NCBI GenBank assembly: GCA_002706685.1
Contig: PALV01000010.1
Span: 186,001-250,000 of the forward strand
Direction of reading: 5' to 3'
DNA: 64,000 bases
Source: Gammaproteobacteria bacterium
GTDB taxonomy: Bacteria; Pseudomonadota; Gammaproteobacteria; Pseudomonadales; Pseudohongiellaceae
Shown here: one piece after another, positions 51,077 through 62,475 of the stretch
Numbering within the stretch: position 1 is the stretch's first letter
How the letters are laid out: each line of letters opens with the position of its first letter
Notes under the pieces: generated by a model
Told to the model about the DNA's origin: nothing
Database searches by the model: none
The model's input: only the letters and a program-made list of their open reading frames with translations
Made by a program: the position numbers and the translations under genes

Positions 51077-51472
51077 GTGACAGACATGTCAACGATAAAA
51101 GCTCCTCCCATATATAAAGTTGCAGCCTTCCAGCTGTTGTTTTTGTTGCTAATCAGTGCTTTAGCAGCGATTCTGGCTGGCTGGGTCAGTGCGTATTCTT
51201 TACTGATCGGTGGTTTGATTTCTTTGATACCGGGCACGCTGTTTGCGAGTCGGGTTTTCAAGTACCGGGGCGCGAGAGCGGCCCAAATGATCGCGCGAGA
51301 GGTTTACCGCGGTGAGGCCATAAAACTGGTACTTTCTGCGGCGGGTTTTGCACTTAGCTTTATATACGTAGAACCCTTGAATGTAGTGGCTTTATTTTCA
51401 GGATTTGTTCTGGTTTATCTGGCCGGCGTCGTATTGTTTGCACGCCTGATCAGGTCGCCGGACAACTCGTAA
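51077..51472 (+). CDS. atpI: ATP synthase-associated protein AtpI
   Basis: A 131-residue membrane protein with four hydrophobic spans, first gene of the atp operon. AtpI helps c-ring assembly and may carry ions; it is not a part of the final enzyme. Family-like text includes GWVSAYSLLIGGLISLIPGTLFASRVF (about 35-61). The GTG at 51077 gives the longest form; an ATG at 51086 is possible, and neither has a strong ribosome site, in line with weak expression relative to atpE. Confidence 0.85.
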   Translation: MTDMSTIKAPPIYKVAAFQLLFLLLISALAAILAGWVSAYSLLIGGLISLIPGTLFASRVFKYRGARAAQMIAREVYRGEAIKLVLSAAGFALSFIYVEPLNVVALFSGFVLVYLAGVVLFARLIRSPDNS

Positions 51473-51497
51473 AATCGGCGAACTGACAAGTACATAA

Positions 51498-52367
<870 letters not shown>

Positions 52368-52412
52368 ACGCTTTTAGTTAGACCTTTAAGATCAGCAATA
52401 CCTTTAGATAAA

Positions 52413-52437
52413 CCTTTAGTGAAACTTGGAGAAAAAA
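52413..52437 (+). promoter_or_regulatory. Translation-enhancer-like atpE leader with strong ribosome site
   Basis: The 25 bases before the atpE ATG contain CCTTTAGTGAAACTTGGAG, then a run of A. The GGAG is 7 nt from the ATG. In E. coli a similar U/A-rich TTTAACTGAAAC-type stretch before GGAG boosts subunit c synthesis. Two more CCTTTA copies lie just upstream (52383-52388 and 52401-52406). Confidence 0.45.
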
Positions 52438-52683
52438 ATGGAAACTATTCAGGCATTTTCAGTAATCGCAATTGCCCTCATCTTCGGTCTGTGTGGTGCT
52501 GGCACCGCGGTTGCTTTCGGTAACCTGGGTGGCAAGTTGATTGAGAGCTCAGCACGTCAGCCAGAACTGGCGCCAAAACTGCAGGTTCAGTTCTTCCTGG
52601 TTGCTGGTTTCGTCGACGTAATCTCCATCATCGGTGTCGGTATCTCCTTCGTGTTCCTGTTCGCCAACCCGTTCCTGGGTTAA
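52438..52683 (+). CDS. atpE: F0 ATP synthase subunit c
   Basis: Rotor-ring proteolipid of 81 residues with two spans. The polar loop has the family motif ARQPE (about 40-44), and the second span carries the ion-binding Asp in VAGFVDVISI (about residue 60), indicating a proton-type c subunit rather than a sodium one. ATG at 52438 is chosen over TTG at 52426 because GGAG is correctly placed. Confidence 0.97.
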   Translation: METIQAFSVIAIALIFGLCGAGTAVAFGNLGGKLIESSARQPELAPKLQVQFFLVAGFVDVISIIGVGISFVFLFANPFLG

Positions 52684-52738
52684 TCGAACGCTTGAAAAGA
52701 GTTTCAAGCCACGCGACTACTGACGCAGAGGTAAAAAC

Positions 52739-53209
52739 ATGAATCTTAACGCAACCATAATCGGCCAAACGATTGCCTTTGCCGTGTTCGTATGGTTCTG
52801 CCTGAAGTATGTGTGGCCTCCGATCACACAGGCTCTGGCAGAGCGGCAGAAGAAAATCGCCGAGGGTCTGGAAGCGGCGGATCGTGCCCAGCGTGATCTG
52901 AGCCTGGCTCAGAACAAGGCGGCCGATGATCTGCGCGAAGCCAAGATCAAGAGCGCTGAAATCATCGATATGGCTAACAAACGCGCCAACCAGATCGTTG
53001 ATGAAGCCAAAGAAAAAGCACGTGACGAAGGGCAGCGCCTGATAGCTGGCGCCAAAGCTGAAATAGAAATGGAAGTTCAGCGCGCCAAAGAAGAGTTGCG
53101 TGCACAAGTCGCAGCCATTGCCATTGCGGGTGCCGAGAAGATTCTCGAAAGCTCAGTGGACAAGGCTGCCAACGAAGAGCTGGTTAAGAAACTCGCTTCT
53201 GAGTTATAG
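52739..53209 (+). CDS. atpF: F0 ATP synthase subunit b
   Basis: Peripheral-stalk protein of 156 residues, the same length as in E. coli: an N-terminal span (about 5-25) beginning [14 protein letters not shown], then a long charged coiled coil (about 30-140) that dimerises and contacts subunit delta. 11 bp before atpH. Confidence 0.97.
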   Translation: MNLNATIIGQTIAFAVFVWFCLKYVWPPITQALAERQKKIAEGLEAADRAQRDLSLAQNKAADDLREAKIKSAEIIDMANKRANQIVDEAKEKARDEGQRLIAGAKAEIEMEVQRAKEELRAQVAAIAIAGAEKILESSVDKAANEELVKKLASEL

Positions 53210-53220
53210 GCGAATAAACG

Positions 53221-53757
53221 ATGGCAGAGTCAATTACATTAGCCCGGCCCTATGCCAAAGCAGCATTTGAAGTTGCCTTGGCAGACAAGGCACTGGCGCA
53301 GTGGTCAGAAATGTTGACCACATTGGCCGCAGTCAGCGCCGACGCCAAAGTCAGCAGCCTGTTGAAAAACCCGGCACTGACTGCAAAGCAGCAATCCGAT
53401 GCCCTGCTGGAGATCTGCGGTGACGCAATCTCTGACAAAGGTCAGAACATGATCAAACTGCTGGCTGAAAACCGCCGGTTGGGCCTGGTGGCCCAGATCA
53501 GACAGATCTTTGAGGTATTCAAAGCGGCCCAGGAAAAGAGCATCGATGTAGATGTTGCCACTGCGTTCGAGCTGAGTGACGCGCTGGTGGAGCAATTGAC
53601 ACAGGCATTGCAGAAACGCCTGGATCGTCAGGTCAAATTGCACGCCCATGTCGATCAGCGACTGATCGGAGGCGCCGTTATTCGAGCAGGTGATACTGTC
53701 ATCGACAATTCTGTTCGAGGAAAACTGAACAAATTAGCCGAATCATTGAGTTCCTAG
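53221..53757 (+). CDS. atpH: F1 ATP synthase subunit delta
   Basis: Links the peripheral stalk to F1. The 178 residues (E. coli 177) include [12 protein letters not shown] at the N-terminus, [11 protein letters not shown] (about 80-90) and the closing [29 protein letters not shown]. Followed by atpA after 25 bp. Confidence 0.97.
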   Translation: MAESITLARPYAKAAFEVALADKALAQWSEMLTTLAAVSADAKVSSLLKNPALTAKQQSDALLEICGDAISDKGQNMIKLLAENRRLGLVAQIRQIFEVFKAAQEKSIDVDVATAFELSDALVEQLTQALQKRLDRQVKLHAHVDQRLIGGAVIRAGDTVIDNSVRGKLNKLAESLSS

Positions 53758-53782
53758 ACCACCTGGGAATGAGGGAAAAAGC

Positions 53783-55327
53783 ATGCAACAACTGAATCCG
53801 TCAGAAATCAGTGAAATTATCAAGCAGAGAATCAACAGTCTCGACGTTTCTGTGCAGGCCAAAAACGAAGGTACTATTGTCAGCGTTTCTGACGGTATCG
53901 TACGTATTCATGGTCTCGAAGACGTCATGTACGGTGAGATGATCGAATTCGATGGTGGCCTGTTCGGTATGGCACTCAACCTGGAGCGTGACTCCGTGGG
54001 TGCAGTCGTACTTGGCGACTATCAGGGTCTGGCAGAAGGCCAGTCCTGCCGTTGTACCGGTCGTATTCTGGAAGTACCGGTCGGACCGGAAATGGAAGGT
54101 CGAGTCGTTGATGCGCTGGGTAACCCCATCGACGGTAAGGGTGCAATTGACGCCAAACTGACCGCACCGGTAGAAAAAGTGGCACCTGGTGTAATTGCTC
54201 GTAAGTCAGTTGACCAGCCAGTACAGACTGGTCTCAAGGCAATCGACTCAATGGTACCAATCGGCCGCGGACAGCGTGAGCTGATCATCGGTGACCGTCA
54301 GGTAGGTAAGACTGCGGTAGCTGTTGACGCCATCATCAACCAGAAGGGCAAAGGCGTTAAGTGTATCTATGTCGCCATTGGCCAGAAGCAGTCATCTATT
54401 GCCAACGTGGTGAGCAAGCTGGAAGAGCACGGCGCGATGGAGTACACCATTGTTGTTGCGGCATCAGCATCTGATCCAGCCTCTATGCAATACCTGGCAC
54501 CTTACTCTGGTTGTTCCATGGGCGAGTACTATCGCGACCGTGGTCAGGACGCTCTGATCATTTATGATGACTTGACCAAACAGGCCTGGGCCTATCGTCA
54601 AATCTCTCTGCTGCTGCGTCGTCCGCCGGGCCGTGAAGCCTATCCTGGTGACGTTTTCTACTTGCACTCACGTCTGCTGGAGCGTGCATCACGCGTAAAC
54701 GCCGAGTACGTAGAACAGTTCACCAATGGCGAAGTCAAAGGCCAGACTGGCTCACTGACTGCACTGCCTATTATTGAAACGCAAGCTGGTGACGTATCTG
54801 CCTTCGTTCCAACCAACGTGATTTCCATCACCGACGGTCAGATCTTCCTGGAGACCGACCTGTTCAACGCGGGTATTCGTCCTGCGATCAACGCGGGTCT
54901 GTCGGTATCCCGGGTAGGTGGTGCAGCTCAGACCAAGATCATCAAGAAGCTCGGTGGTGGTATCCGTATCGCCCTGGCTCAGTATCGTGAACTGGCGGCG
55001 TTTGCCCAGTTTGCATCAGATCTGGACGAAGCAACTCGCGCCCAGCTGGAACACGGTCAGCGCGTAACCGAGCTGATGAAGCAGAGCCAGTACACACCGC
55101 TGTCAGTTGCGGAAATGGGTCTGGTACTGTTTGCTGCCAACGAAGGCTTCCTGAAAGATGTAGAGCTTCAGAAAGTTGTAGCCTTCGAAAAAGCACTGCT
55201 GTCTTACGCTAACAGCCAGCACGCAGAACTGCTTGCCAGCATCAACCAGAAACCAGACTACAACGACGAGATTGCTGCCAAGTTCAAGGCTTTGATCGAG
55301 CAGTTCAAATCAACTCAGACTTGGTAA
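53783..55327 (+). CDS. atpA: F1 ATP synthase subunit alpha
   Basis: Non-catalytic nucleotide-binding subunit, 514 residues (E. coli 513). P-loop [11 protein letters not shown] (about 170-180), the alpha-type [13 protein letters not shown], and the arginine-finger region in VSRVGGAAQ (about 374-382). Followed by atpG after 36 bp. Confidence 0.98.
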   Translation: MQQLNPSEISEIIKQRINSLDVSVQAKNEGTIVSVSDGIVRIHGLEDVMYGEMIEFDGGLFGMALNLERDSVGAVVLGDYQGLAEGQSCRCTGRILEVPVGPEMEGRVVDALGNPIDGKGAIDAKLTAPVEKVAPGVIARKSVDQPVQTGLKAIDSMVPIGRGQRELIIGDRQVGKTAVAVDAIINQKGKGVKCIYVAIGQKQSSIANVVSKLEEHGAMEYTIVVAASASDPASMQYLAPYSGCSMGEYYRDRGQDALIIYDDLTKQAWAYRQISLLLRRPPGREAYPGDVFYLHSRLLERASRVNAEYVEQFTNGEVKGQTGSLTALPIIETQAGDVSAFVPTNVISITDGQIFLETDLFNAGIRPAINAGLSVSRVGGAAQTKIIKKLGGGIRIALAQYRELAAFAQFASDLDEATRAQLEHGQRVTELMKQSQYTPLSVAEMGLVLFAANEGFLKDVELQKVVAFEKALLSYANSQHAELLASINQKPDYNDEIAAKFKALIEQFKSTQTW

Positions 55328-55363
55328 GACCAGGACCTGGATAGATAAGGTAGGCGGTGAATT

Positions 55364-56224
55364 ATGGCTGGTGGTAAAGAGATTCGAGGCAAGATCTCCA
55401 GCATTAACAATACGCAAAAGATTACCAGCGCCATGGAAATGGTGGCTGCATCCAAAATGCGTAAGGCGCAGGACCGTATGGCCGTAGGCAAACCCTACGC
55501 CACACATATCCGGAATGTAATCGGACATGTTGCCAACGCGAATCCGGAGTATCGTCACGTCTATTTCACCAACCGTGAAGTAAAGCGTGTTGCCTACATC
55601 GTTGTGTCTACAGACCGCGGCTTGTGCGGCGGTCTGAACATCAACGCATTCAAGGCAACCGTCAAGGATGTGGCTGAATGGCGTAAACAGAATGTCGAAG
55701 TGGAATTCTGTGCAGTTGGCGCCAAGGCAGCGGCCTTCTTCAACAGCTACGGTGGCAAAGTGGTTGCTTCGGTTCGTGGCCTGGGTGATGCACCCGAGCT
55801 CAACCAGGTAATTGGTGCCGTGAAGGTGATGCTGGACAAGTTTGAGAATGGTGAAATTGACCGGCTGTACCTGGTCAGCAACCAGTTCGTCAACACAATG
55901 ACTCAGAAGCCTGTTGTTGCTCAGCTGCTTCCACTGGAAGCATCCGACGACTCTGAACTGAAGCATCATTGGGACTACATCTACGAACCTCAGGCCGAAG
56001 CGCTGCTGAATGGCCTGTTGACGCGCTACCTGGAAACTCAGGTGTATCAGGCAGTCGTGGAAAATATTGCCAGTGAACAGGCAGCGCGAATGATCGCGAT
56101 GAAGAACGCAACTGAAAATGCCGGTGAGCTGATCGAGAAACTGGGCCTGATCTACAACAAGGCACGTCAGGCATCGATCACGCAGGAGCTGTCGGAAATC
56201 GTCGGTGGCGCGGCAGCGGTTTAA
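55364..56224 (+). CDS. atpG: F1 ATP synthase subunit gamma
   Basis: Central rotor shaft, 286 residues (E. coli 287). N-terminal [33 protein letters not shown] and the C-terminal [34 protein letters not shown] helices that form the coiled coil are present. Between atpA and atpD. Confidence 0.98.
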   Translation: MAGGKEIRGKISSINNTQKITSAMEMVAASKMRKAQDRMAVGKPYATHIRNVIGHVANANPEYRHVYFTNREVKRVAYIVVSTDRGLCGGLNINAFKATVKDVAEWRKQNVEVEFCAVGAKAAAFFNSYGGKVVASVRGLGDAPELNQVIGAVKVMLDKFENGEIDRLYLVSNQFVNTMTQKPVVAQLLPLEASDDSELKHHWDYIYEPQAEALLNGLLTRYLETQVYQAVVENIASEQAARMIAMKNATENAGELIEKLGLIYNKARQASITQELSEIVGGAAAV

Positions 56225-56275
56225 GGCTCACAGCATAATCAGTCATTAACAGAATTGAAGATCAGGAAAATTTAA

Positions 56276-57691
<1,416 letters not shown>

Positions 57692-57704
57692 TGCCAAACC
57701 GGGC

Positions 57705-57730
57705 CCAGGCAGCAGGAAACCGCTGCCTGG
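57705..57730 (+). promoter_or_regulatory. Perfect 9-bp hairpin between atpD and atpC
   Basis: CCAGGCAGC and GCTGCCTGG pair perfectly around an 8-nt loop. No T-run follows, so it is not a standard terminator. It lies 13 bp after the atpD stop and 37 bp before the atpC ATG. Confidence 0.65.
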
Positions 57731-57767
57731 CGGTAAGCCCTGACAGCGTTGCAAAGAGATAAAGATT

Positions 57768-58181
57768 ATGGCGATGACTATGCATTGTGACATCGTAAGT
57801 GCAGAAAAACAGATTTTCTCCGGCTTGGTAGAAATGGTAGTAGCTACCGGTACCCTGGGTGATCTGGGTGTGGCCCCAGGCCATGCGCCGCTGCTGACCG
57901 AACTGATTCCCGGCCCGGTACGTTGCGTGCTGCGCGATGGCGGTGAGGAAATCTATTATGTTTCTGGCGGCTATCTGGAAGTACAGGCAGGAACGGTCAC
58001 GGTTCTGGCTGATACAGCAATCCGCGCCGGAGACGTTGACGAAGCTGCTGCTCAGCAGGCAATTGAAGACGTACAGAAAGCCATTGCAAACAAAGACTCA
58101 GAGTTCGAGTACTCACGTGCGGCGACACAGCTGGCTGAGGCTGTCGCTCAGTTGCGTGCTTTGAAACAGCTTAAGAAATAA
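57768..58181 (+). CDS. atpC: F1 ATP synthase subunit epsilon
   Basis: Rotor subunit and intrinsic ATPase inhibitor. The 137 residues (E. coli 139) show the N-terminal beta sandwich with [34 protein letters not shown] and a C-terminal helical hairpin with [12 protein letters not shown]. Last gene of the atp operon. Confidence 0.97.
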   Translation: MAMTMHCDIVSAEKQIFSGLVEMVVATGTLGDLGVAPGHAPLLTELIPGPVRCVLRDGGEEIYYVSGGYLEVQAGTVTVLADTAIRAGDVDEAAAQQAIEDVQKAIANKDSEFEYSRAATQLAEAVAQLRALKQLKK

Positions 58182-58226
58182 CATTGAATACATGATCGAC
58201 CTTGTCTAACAGGGTCCAATCACGGT

Positions 58227-58259
58227 AAAAAGGGTAGCCAGAGTGCTGCCCTTTTTTTT
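58227..58259 (+). terminator. Rho-independent terminator of the atp operon
   Basis: AAAAGGGTAGC and GCTGCCCTTTT form an 11-bp stem (one G-U pair) with a 6-nt loop, running into eight or nine T. It ends 12 bp before the glmU ATG. Confidence 0.9.
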
Positions 58260-58270
58260 GGATCAAATAA

Positions 58271-59647
58271 ATGAATACAGATGTCATTGTGCTGGCTGCG
58301 GGTAAAGGCACCCGCATGTACTCCGACAAACCAAAAGTACTGCACGAGCTTGCCGGGCGACCCATGCTGACACATGTACTGCATGCCGCCAAACAACTTC
58401 AGGCACGTAAAACCTGTGTCGTCACAGGCTTTCAATCAGACTTGATAAGAAACCACTATGCCTCAGCCAATGATGTTGGCAATCTCGTCTGGGTCACTCA
58501 ATCTGAACAATTGGGCACGGGGCACGCCGTCATGCAGGCCGTACCGGAACTGGATGACGATGACTCTATCGTGCTGGTTTTGTATGGAGACGTCCCACTG
58601 GTAAGACCTGAGAGCTTACAGGGATTAACCGAGCTGGCGATCGAGCACGGCATTGCAGTACTGACACTGCAAACTGATGATCCCTTCGGACTGGGACGGA
58701 TCCTGCGTGATGACAACGGCCATGTCATTGGTATCGTCGAAGAAAAGGACGCGACCCCGCAGCAGCGTCAAATTAAGGAAATCAATACAGGTATCATGGC
58801 ATTTCGCGCCGGGCTCTTGAAATCAAGTCTGAAACAATTGACGACTGATAACGCTCAGGGTGAATACTATCTGACCGACACTGTCGCCATTGCCAATGCC
58901 GCGGGCGTTACCATCGCAGCCCTGCAAACGAGCGATGCACCGCAGGTACAGGGAGTCAACAATCGGCTGCAACTGGCAGAACTGGAACGTACCTATCAGA
59001 TCCGAAAAGCGCGAGAGCTGGCCATGAGTGGCGTCACCATCATGGATCTGAATCGTCTCGATATTCGTGGTGACATCTCTGTAGGCCGCGACTCAACAAT
59101 TGATATCAATGTCATTCTGCAGGGTCAGGTACGTATCGGCAATAATGTTGTTATAGGTCCGAATGTAACCATCATCAATAGCGACATCGGCGACAATGTT
59201 CATATTCTGGCAAACAGCCATGTCGAGTCAGCAATAATTCACAACGATTGCCACGTCGGACCCTTTGCGCGGCTGCGCCCTGGCACCGAGCTGGGAGTCG
59301 GTAGCAAGATAGGTAACTTTGTTGAGACCAAAAAAGCGATACTTGGCACTGGCAGCAAAGTAAACCACCTGAGCTATATTGGGGACTCCGAGATTGGAGA
59401 TCACGTTAATGTAGGCGCAGGGACCATTACCTGTAACTATGATGGTGTCAACAAAGCAAAAACCGTTATCAAGGATGGCGCATTCATTGGATCCAATACC
59501 GCACTGGTCGCGCCAGTCGCCGTTGGCAAACTGGCTACTGTTGCAGCCGGATCGGTCATAACCAGCGATGTGCCCGATAACGATCTGGCCGTTGCCAGAG
59601 GTCGACAAAAGAATATCAGCGGCTGGAAGCGGCCAGTTAAAAAATAA
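58271..59647 (+). CDS. glmU: Bifunctional GlcNAc-1-P uridyltransferase / glucosamine-1-P acetyltransferase
   Basis: Makes UDP-GlcNAc for peptidoglycan and LPS. In 458 residues (E. coli 456) there is an N-terminal uridyltransferase domain with LAAGKGTRMYSDKPKVLH (about 8-25) and YGDVPLV, and a C-terminal left-handed beta helix (about 250-440) with the acetyltransferase region GAGTITCNYDGVNK. Its start lies just after the atp terminator, so it needs its own promoter or read-through; no clear promoter was found. Confidence 0.98.
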   Translation: MNTDVIVLAAGKGTRMYSDKPKVLHELAGRPMLTHVLHAAKQLQARKTCVVTGFQSDLIRNHYASANDVGNLVWVTQSEQLGTGHAVMQAVPELDDDDSIVLVLYGDVPLVRPESLQGLTELAIEHGIAVLTLQTDDPFGLGRILRDDNGHVIGIVEEKDATPQQRQIKEINTGIMAFRAGLLKSSLKQLTTDNAQGEYYLTDTVAIANAAGVTIAALQTSDAPQVQGVNNRLQLAELERTYQIRKARELAMSGVTIMDLNRLDIRGDISVGRDSTIDINVILQGQVRIGNNVVIGPNVTIINSDIGDNVHILANSHVESAIIHNDCHVGPFARLRPGTELGVGSKIGNFVETKKAILGTGSKVNHLSYIGDSEIGDHVNVGAGTITCNYDGVNKAKTVIKDGAFIGSNTALVAPVAVGKLATVAAGSVITSDVPDNDLAVARGRQKNISGWKRPVKK

Positions 59648-59668
59648 ATCGGAAATCAGGAGCAAATT

Positions 59669-61504
59669 ATGTGCGGTATTGTTGGTGCGGTGGCACAGCG
59701 TGATGTTATCGGCATTTTACTGGAGGGCCTGAAACGCCTTGAATACCGTGGATATGATTCCGCAGGTGTCGCCATTATAGAAAAAGGCGCATCTGACATT
59801 ACCACTGTCAAAGCGGTAGGCAAGGTAAAAGAGCTGGTCGACAAAGTCGGGAACAGCGGGGTAAAAGGCCGAACCGGCATCGCGCACACACGCTGGGCCA
59901 CTCATGGCGTACCGAGTGAAAAGAATGCACACCCGCACATTTCAGGAAGTGGTCTGGCGCTGGTTCACAACGGCATTATCGAGAACCACAATGAACTTCG
60001 TAACGAACTGAAGGCAGCCGGATATGACTTTGCATCTGACACAGACACAGAAGTAGTCGTGCATCTGTTACATCAGACAATGTCCCAGTCTGAAATGAGC
60101 CTGCTGACTGCCGTACAAAAAATCGTCCCTCGCCTCCACGGTGCCTATGGGCTATGTGTAGTAAGCGCGAATGAACCCGAGACCCTGGTCGTCGCGCGCA
60201 GCGGCAGTCCCTTGGTGATTGGTTGCGGTATCGGTGAGAATTTCGTGGCATCGGATCCACTGGCTCTAGGCCAGGTGACTGACAGATTCATCTATCTGGA
60301 AGAACACGACGTCGCTGAAATCAAACGCGACAGCATTCGAATATTCAGTGAAGATAAACCGATTGATCGGAAGATCACCCGTATCAGAAGTGAAATCGAT
60401 GAAATAGAAAAAGGTGAGTTTGGACATTTCATGCTCAAAGAAATTTACGAGCAACCGGCAGTCATCAAAAATACACTGAGTGGCCGTATCAGTGACCGGC
60501 ATGTGCTGGAGGAAGCCTTCGGCGTCAAGGCGCGGGAAATATTCGACCAGGTAGATAACGTGCAGATAGTTGCCTGTGGCACCAGCTCTCATGCCGGCCT
60601 TATTACAAAGTACTGGCTGGAAGAGATTGCCAAACTGCCCTGTCAGGTGGATATCGCCAGTGATTATCGCTATCGGCCTATAGTGGTTAGACCGGGAACA
60701 CTGTTTGTCACCATCTCTCAGTCGGGCGAAACAGCGGATACTTTGGCAGCGCTGCGTTATGCCAAGGAGCTTCCCTACGTCGCCAGACTGGCCATTTGCA
60801 ATGTTGCGACCAGTTCGCTGGTGCGCGAGTCCGATTTCTCACTACTGACCATGGCAGGCCGCGAGATTGGTGTGGCATCAACAAAAGCCTTTACGACACA
60901 GCTCGTGGCGTTGTTCCTGCTTTCATTGGTGCTGGGTCGTCGTAATGGACTGAGTGAGGCTGAAGAAGCTGGCTATGTCAAAGATCTGAAAGACCTGCCA
61001 GAACTCATTAAAAATGTGTTGAAACAGGACAAAGCCATTCAGCAGCTTTCCATCAATTTTGCAGACAAACATCACGCTCTGTTCCTTGGACGCGGCGCGC
61101 AATACCCGGTTGCGAAAGAGGGTGCACTCAAGCTGAAGGAAATCTCCTATATCCATGCCGAGGCCTACCCGGCTGGCGAGCTCAAACACGGGCCCCTGGC
61201 GCTGGTTGACGACAAGATGCCAGTAGTTGCCGTCGCGCCGAATGATGAGTTGCTCGGCAAGCTGAAGGGTAACCTTGCGGAGGTTAGCGCGCGCGGTGGC
61301 AAGCTTTTCGTAATTGCGGATGAGTCTGCTGGATTCGACGACGAGCCTGAATACAAACTCATAAGATTACCGGCCGTTCCGGACGCCTTAGCACCTATTG
61401 TCTATACAATACCGCTGCAGCTGCTCTCCTATCATGTGGCCATCCTTAAAGGCACAGATGTGGATCACCCCCGAAATCTCGCAAAATCGGTGACAGTTGA
61501 GTAA
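59669..61504 (+). CDS. glmS: Glutamine-fructose-6-phosphate aminotransferase (isomerizing)
   Basis: Makes glucosamine-6-phosphate, the substrate of the amino-sugar pathway. The 611 residues (E. coli 609) begin [13 protein letters not shown] with nucleophilic Cys2. After the glutamine-amidotransferase domain (HTRWATHG near 72-79) come two SIS domains with SQSGETADT and the conserved C-terminus [15 protein letters not shown]. That last segment is the TnsD recognition region of Tn7-type transposons, and one is inserted downstream. 21 bp after glmU. Confidence 0.98.
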   Translation: MCGIVGAVAQRDVIGILLEGLKRLEYRGYDSAGVAIIEKGASDITTVKAVGKVKELVDKVGNSGVKGRTGIAHTRWATHGVPSEKNAHPHISGSGLALVHNGIIENHNELRNELKAAGYDFASDTDTEVVVHLLHQTMSQSEMSLLTAVQKIVPRLHGAYGLCVVSANEPETLVVARSGSPLVIGCGIGENFVASDPLALGQVTDRFIYLEEHDVAEIKRDSIRIFSEDKPIDRKITRIRSEIDEIEKGEFGHFMLKEIYEQPAVIKNTLSGRISDRHVLEEAFGVKAREIFDQVDNVQIVACGTSSHAGLITKYWLEEIAKLPCQVDIASDYRYRPIVVRPGTLFVTISQSGETADTLAALRYAKELPYVARLAICNVATSSLVRESDFSLLTMAGREIGVASTKAFTTQLVALFLLSLVLGRRNGLSEAEEAGYVKDLKDLPELIKNVLKQDKAIQQLSINFADKHHALFLGRGAQYPVAKEGALKLKEISYIHAEAYPAGELKHGPLALVDDKMPVVAVAPNDELLGKLKGNLAEVSARGGKLFVIADESAGFDDEPEYKLIRLPAVPDALAPIVYTIPLQLLSYHVAILKGTDVDHPRNLAKSVTVE

Positions 61505-61529
61505 TACATCTTTGCCTTCCTAGCCATAT
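61460..61529 (+). other. attTn7-type attachment site (glmS 3' end and insertion point)
   Basis: The end of glmS (to 61504) is the known TnsD-binding segment. The transposon end begins at 61530, so the expected 5-bp target duplication is CATAT (61525-61529), centred 23 bp after the stop, as for Tn7. The second copy lies beyond the window. Confidence 0.85.
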
Positions 61530-61538
61530 TGTAGTCAG

Positions 61539-61598
61539 ACAATAAAGTTGGTAACCATACAAAATAGTTGGTAACTATACAAAATAGTTGGTAACTTT
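61539..61598. repeat. Three tandem TnsB-binding sites of the right end
   Basis: Three direct repeats of 20 bp follow each other with no gap: 61539-61558, 61559-61578 and 61579-61598. The core is ACAAAATAGTTGGTAACTAT; copy 1 has ACAATAAAG in place of ACAAAATAG, and copies 2 and 3 differ only at the last bases. This strongly matches the Tn7 TnsB-site sequence. Confidence 0.9.
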
Positions 61599-61603
61599 AT
61601 TCC

Positions 61604-61635
61604 GCCTGTGGCAGAGTTCTATCATTGCCACAGGC
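61604..61635. promoter_or_regulatory. Perfect 10-bp inverted repeat just upstream of tnsA
   Basis: GCCTGTGGCA (61604-61613) and TGCCACAGGC (61626-61635) flank a 12-bp spacer and end 9 bp before the tnsA ATG. It could be a repressor operator, or an mRNA hairpin that holds the only CAGG-like ribosome site in its 3' arm. Confidence 0.6.
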
Positions 61636-61644
61636 GCTCATAAA

Positions 61645-62475
61645 ATGACCAATTTGAAACTGGACAAGCGCACCATCCAATGGATTAAGGCCAAAAGAGG
61701 CTCTGGAAATGGTGCCGACTACTCTCCCTGGCTGACGGTCAGCGATGTACCTTCACAAGGGCGCGTTCACAGAGTGCAAGGTCACCTGACGCAACGCACA
61801 CACCACCTACTATCCGATCTTGAGTTTTCAACCTTTCTTTTGCTCGAATGGAATCCATTGGTTGTTGATATCAGAGAACAATTTCCTCTGGATGTCGAAG
61901 AGACCACTGCAATTGCAAAGGAGCTTGGGATTCGCCACCCTGAAATATCGGGACACACCCACGTCATGTCCTCAGACTTCCTTGTGGATATGCAGGAATC
62001 GGTCATGGGGCCAATCAAGAAAGTAGCGATCCAGGTGAAGCCACTTGAAGCGCTCATGGATAGTAGAACACTTGAGAAATTGAGAATTGAACAACGGTAC
62101 TGGGAAAAACAGGACGTCACCTGGAAGATTGTCACTGAGAGGGATCTTCCACCGATCTACATCAAAAACCTTATTTTTTTACACCCTTCAGCACGCCTGA
62201 CCGAGCCGATGGAAGTACTGATAGCGATGATTCCTGAGATTCATGCCCACCTATCTCGCTATCAGTCAACAAGATTGCCGGATATCGGGATGATGATCGA
62301 CCAAGCTTACGAGCTATCTCCCGGAACCACGCTCTCACGAATCCGGGCACTTTGTGCTCTACGGATCTTTCAGTTCGACCTTCACCAAACCTGGGAATCG
62401 CTCACTGGTTCAGACCTGATCATTTCTGACATGGCGTCAGTAATAATAAAGCGGCTGAGATACAGCCATGCTTAG
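61645..62475 (+). CDS. tnsA: Tn7-like transposase subunit TnsA (endonuclease)
   Basis: Cuts the 5' strands at the transposon ends and, with TnsB, gives cut-and-paste transposition. From the ATG at 61645 it has 276 residues (Tn7 273). The restriction-enzyme-like catalytic triad is intact: Glu60 in LLSDLE, Asp111 in SSDFLVD and Lys132 in IQVKP, at nearly the same positions as Tn7 E63, D114 and K132. The N-terminal DYSPWLTVSDVPS and DIREQFPL segments also match. The C-terminal TnsC-contacting region follows (about 170-276). A longer frame from TTG 61588 would begin inside the TnsB sites and is unlikely. It overlaps tnsB by 8 bp. Confidence 0.96.
   Translation: MTNLKLDKRTIQWIKAKRGSGNGADYSPWLTVSDVPSQGRVHRVQGHLTQRTHHLLSDLEFSTFLLLEWNPLVVDIREQFPLDVEETTAIAKELGIRHPEISGHTHVMSSDFLVDMQESVMGPIKKVAIQVKPLEALMDSRTLEKLRIEQRYWEKQDVTWKIVTERDLPPIYIKNLIFLHPSARLTEPMEVLIAMIPEIHAHLSRYQSTRLPDIGMMIDQAYELSPGTTLSRIRALCALRIFQFDLHQTWESLTGSDLIISDMASVIIKRLRYSHA

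Noticed and set aside
59600..59700. glmS-type ribozyme or riboswitch upstream of glmS
   Set aside because: Only 21 bp separate glmU and glmS, too short for a ribozyme; such elements belong mainly to Gram-positive bacteria.
61588..61644. Longer TnsA beginning at TTG 61588
   Set aside because: This would start inside the third TnsB site and adds 19 residues absent from Tn7 TnsA; the ATG at 61645 gives the normal length.
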